A stretch of 8,083 nucleotides of DNA, taken from positions 1 to 8,083 of the forward strand of contig JAISAR010000077.1 in assembly GCA_031266615.1 (NCBI GenBank), read 5' to 3'. Position numbers and translations under genes: made by a program. Origin of the DNA: Rickettsiales bacterium (GTDB lineage: Bacteria > Pseudomonadota > Alphaproteobacteria > Rickettsiales > Anaplasmataceae). Under the pieces are notes generated by a model, which made no database searches, had not been told where the DNA came from, and saw nothing but the letters and a program-made list of their open reading frames with translations. This document shows, piece by piece, positions 6,103-8,083 of the stretch (positions are counted from its first letter, which is position 1; each line of letters opens with the position of its first letter).

Positions 6103-7788
6103 ATGGTACAAAGAAATGAGTCTCAATTCGAAAAGTTTAGCAATATACTTGCAAGAATAAGTGATACCATTAATTCTGGTAAGGTTGGTTATACTGAAAT
6201 TTATGAGGAAATCAAAAATCAGCTAAGAGAAGAACTTAATACTGTATATAAAGGATGGGAAAATAGTGAATTCAATCCAAACTTTAGGTTCAAATTAGAT
6301 TGTAATTATTATGAAGTAGAAACAACACTATTGAATGTTGCTATTCAATGCATAGAAGATCAGTGTAAGGGAGAGGGTTCATGTGTATCACTAATCCAAT
6401 GTCTATTAGATGAAGGAGCTAATCCAAATATAAAAGATAGCTACAATCGTACTCCATTAAGTAGAGCTGTTCACACTGAAGGAGATAATAATAAAAAAGT
6501 GGTGGAACTATTGTTAGGAGCAGGAGCAGATCCAAATATAATGGTAGAGGATGCTTCTGATTATGAAACGACAACATTGTATATGGCTTGTGGTTATTGT
6601 GGTAAAAGCTTTAATGTAGAAACTATGGAACTTCTACTAAAAAATGGAGCAGATGTCAATAAAATAGTGGATAATAGAGAAAATACTATCTTACATGAGA
6701 TTGTTGGTCAATCATTTGGAATATCAGACAGGGTACCAATTTTAAAGAAACAGCTTCTTGGCTTAATAGAACTTCTCATAAAGCATGGAGCAAATATTTA
6801 TATAAAAAACAAATCTGGTGAGACTCCTATAGACCTTATTGACAGGCAACTTCATGGTCATTCTATGAATGATAGGAATTTAGTACTTTCTGTACAAAAG
6901 CTTTTAAAGGAGCAAGAACATTCAGTAGAGTATTCCAAAAGATTAATAGAGTTAGTAGATAAAAATAAAGACTTTAGATCACTCGTTAATATCATAAAAA
7001 AAAATGGGCCAATTGATATAAGAGGCCTTCAAGTTTGTAGCAAAGTGATACCTAAAATACTTGGGATATCAGGTATAAAACTTGTTGTTAAGGGTACTAT
7101 TGTTGAAGGTGAATTTTCTCAAGGGACAGAATGGCCTGTTATCGAAGTTGAAGGTAATCTTCCTAAATATTTTGATTTATTTGAAAAAATCTGTGTCGCT
7201 TTTCCAGAACATCCTTTAACCAAAGCTAGACCAGAAGTACTATTTCATTCCCCACAAGAAGAGCTAATGTGGGGAATATCTAGGTATATTAGAGAGAATC
7301 AAGGCACTATAAAAAAAGAGCTTTGGGGCGAGCACGAAATCACACCTGAAACAGATAAAGGAGGTGATGCAACAAGGCAGCATGTTGCACAAAAAGAGTC
7401 TGATAAAGATGATCATGATACTATACCACCGGAGTTACCTGGGGGGAGAAAAACAGTGGATAACAAGGAAAAAAGGTATGAAGTAGTAAATAATACTAGT
7501 CACACAGATAGAAAACCTATGGTAGCCGGACGTTCTCCTATTAATTCTAGTGGTTATCCTCAAAAAGAACCAAAAAATCCACCAATATTTTCTAGGAAAC
7601 AAAAAATTGCAATTGCTATTGGAGTTGTTACTGCACTAGCAACAGCTTTAGTCTGTTATTCACTTCAACTACCTGCGCTGGCAATAGTTGCATCTACGTT
7701 GATAGCTGGAATTGGTGCATATGTAGTATCAAGCAAGTTCTATGATGTTTCTGTCTGTAACGGTGCTAGCCAACAGCCTGGGCTTTAA
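6103..7788 (+). CDS. Ankyrin-repeat protein with C-terminal membrane hairpin
   Basis: A 561-residue protein likely to bind other proteins through its ankyrin repeats. About four repeats lie at 74-110, 116-147, 156-187 and 194-234, with a partial fifth from 238. Hallmarks are LLDEGANPNIKD, LLLGAGADPNI, LLLKNGADVNK and LLIKHGANIYIKNKSGETPIDL. Residues 270-405 are a mixed helical and strand region (KVIPKILGISGIKLVVKGT, PEVLFHSPQEELMWGISRYI) that I do not recognise. Residues 405-497 are a polar, Pro/Lys/Asp-rich linker, probably disordered. Two hydrophobic segments at about 502-520 and 524-544 form a membrane hairpin, followed by a 17-residue tail. No N-terminal signal peptide is visible. It stands alone on the plus strand beside a minus-strand core block. 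A secreted effector (for example by the type IV system) is a reasonable inference, not shown by the sequence. Confidence 0.85.
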   Translation: MVQRNESQFEKFSNILARISDTINSGKVGYTEIYEEIKNQLREELNTVYKGWENSEFNPNFRFKLDCNYYEVETTLLNVAIQCIEDQCKGEGSCVSLIQCLLDEGANPNIKDSYNRTPLSRAVHTEGDNNKKVVELLLGAGADPNIMVEDASDYETTTLYMACGYCGKSFNVETMELLLKNGADVNKIVDNRENTILHEIVGQSFGISDRVPILKKQLLGLIELLIKHGANIYIKNKSGETPIDLIDRQLHGHSMNDRNLVLSVQKLLKEQEHSVEYSKRLIELVDKNKDFRSLVNIIKKNGPIDIRGLQVCSKVIPKILGISGIKLVVKGTIVEGEFSQGTEWPVIEVEGNLPKYFDLFEKICVAFPEHPLTKARPEVLFHSPQEELMWGISRYIRENQGTIKKELWGEHEITPETDKGGDATRQHVAQKESDKDDHDTIPPELPGGRKTVDNKEKRYEVVNNTSHTDRKPMVAGRSPINSSGYPQKEPKNPPIFSRKQKIAIAIGVVTALATALVCYSLQLPALAIVASTLIAGIGAYVVSSKFYDVSVCNGASQQPGL

Positions 7789-7801
7789 CGTGTAATGTAC
7801 A

Positions 7802-7826
7802 ACCATTTGCTTTTACAACAAATGGT
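7802..7826 (+). terminator. Hairpin after the ankyrin gene
   Basis: ACCATTTG (7802-7809) and CAAATGGT (7819-7826) are exact reverse complements with a nine-base loop, starting 14 bases past the ankyrin stop codon. The position fits a terminator, but no T-run follows the stem, so it is a weak or factor-assisted one at best. A second small stem, CACC (7837-7840) with GGTG (7848-7851), follows. Confidence 0.4.
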
Positions 7827-7853
7827 ATCTCAATGTCACCTTATAATGGTGCC

Positions 7854-7864
7854 TCCAAGTAGCC
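7854..7864 (+). repeat. Partial repeat copy
   Basis: TCCAAGTAGCC matches the last 11 bases of the 16-base repeat whose full copy starts at 7872. The 5' half (TGTCA) is replaced by other sequence. The two lie 18 bases apart, as a tandem of one partial and one full unit. Confidence 0.65.
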
Positions 7865-7871
7865 TCCATGA

Positions 7872-7887
7872 TGTCATCCAAGTAGCC
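7872..7887 (+). repeat. 16-base direct repeat, right copy
   Basis: TGTCATCCAAGTAGCC, identical to 5953-5968 in the same orientation. It lies 84 bases past the ankyrin stop. Confidence 0.8.
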
Positions 7888-7895
7888 ACTTTTCT

Positions 7896-7979
7896 TGTCA
7901 TTCCAGCGCGTGACGCATAACTGTACGAACATTGCAATTAGCAGGTAATTTGCGTAACAGACGGTGTCATCCCAGTGCT
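7896..7979 (+). repeat. Decayed Wolbachia-type intergenic repeat pieces
   Basis: TGTCATTCCAG (7896-7906) continues into CGCGTGACGC, and TGTCATCCCAG (7965-7975) continues into TGCTCCGACACT. In the intact form that I recall from Wolbachia genomes, such units are palindromic, with a second arm ending in CTGGGATCC or similar. Here the second arm is lost or mutated in both, so they are relics. The 58 bases between them carry no gene that I can support. Confidence 0.5.
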
Positions 7980-8000
7980 CCGACACTTGTATCTTTATAA

Positions 8001-8030
8001 TATGAGATATTAGAGCTAAAATATCTCATA
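8001..8030. repeat. Perfect 11-bp inverted repeat
   Basis: TATGAGATATT (8001-8011) and AATATCTCATA (8020-8030) are exact reverse complements around an eight-base loop, AGAGCTAA. The stem is AT-rich and lacks a following T-run, so it is not a standard intrinsic terminator. It lies exactly where base composition changes from AT-rich to GC-rich, so it may border an element that continues past the window. Confidence 0.6.
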
Positions 8031-8083
8031 AGGGAGGGTGAAGCCGAGCTGACACTAACACCAACAAGGCCGAATCCCAGATT

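Noticed and set aside
7837..7980. A CRISPR-like array made of the repeated CCAAGTAGCC and TGTCAT units.
   Set aside because: Repeat units differ, spacing is irregular (no uniform spacers), and no cas gene is present.
8030..8083. A tRNA-like GGCCGAATCCC motif near the right edge.
   Set aside because: The expected T-arm stem, acceptor stem and the other arms are not found on either strand.

Overview
The window looks like a piece of an alphaproteobacterial endosymbiont genome of the order Rickettsiales, most likely Wolbachia. The reasons are strongly AT-rich DNA, alphaproteobacterial versions of housekeeping genes, a large ankyrin-repeat gene with a C-terminal membrane hairpin, and short intergenic repeats beginning TGTCAT(C/T)C(C/A)AG, a style I recall from Wolbachia chromosomes. 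The genus call rests on recognition, not on a database search.

Positions 1-5790 form a minus-strand core block. In transcription order (right to left) it holds an AI-2E/PerM-family membrane protein (perM-like), a DnaA-related AAA+ protein with an N-terminal clamp-binding motif (hda-like), a 61-residue single-span membrane protein whose 3' end overlaps the start of a Xer tyrosine recombinase (probably xerD), a lysophosphatidate acyltransferase (plsC), ribosomal protein S20 (rpsT) and citrate synthase (gltA). At the left edge is the likely beginning of another minus-strand gene with a signal-peptide-like start. Most gaps are 50-200 bases and carry small hairpins. The best promoter in this block is in front of rpsT, and the best Shine-Dalgarno sequence is in front of xerD.

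Positions 5791-8083 are accessory in character. A 312-base divergent spacer separates perM from a plus-strand ankyrin gene (6103-7788) with a good promoter of its own. The gene is bracketed by exact 16-base direct repeats at 5953-5968 and 7872-7887, with further related repeat pieces downstream, one perfect 11-bp inverted repeat, and a sudden rise in GC at the right edge that may mark the next element.

Functionally the core block is a set of separate housekeeping roles: TCA-cycle entry, translation, phospholipid synthesis, chromosome-dimer resolution and replication-initiation control. The perM-hda adjacency matches a gene order I recall from other alphaproteobacteria. The ankyrin protein is the candidate host-interaction factor. 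I see no CRISPR array, tRNA, rRNA, intact insertion sequence or recognisable multi-gene defence or toxin system.
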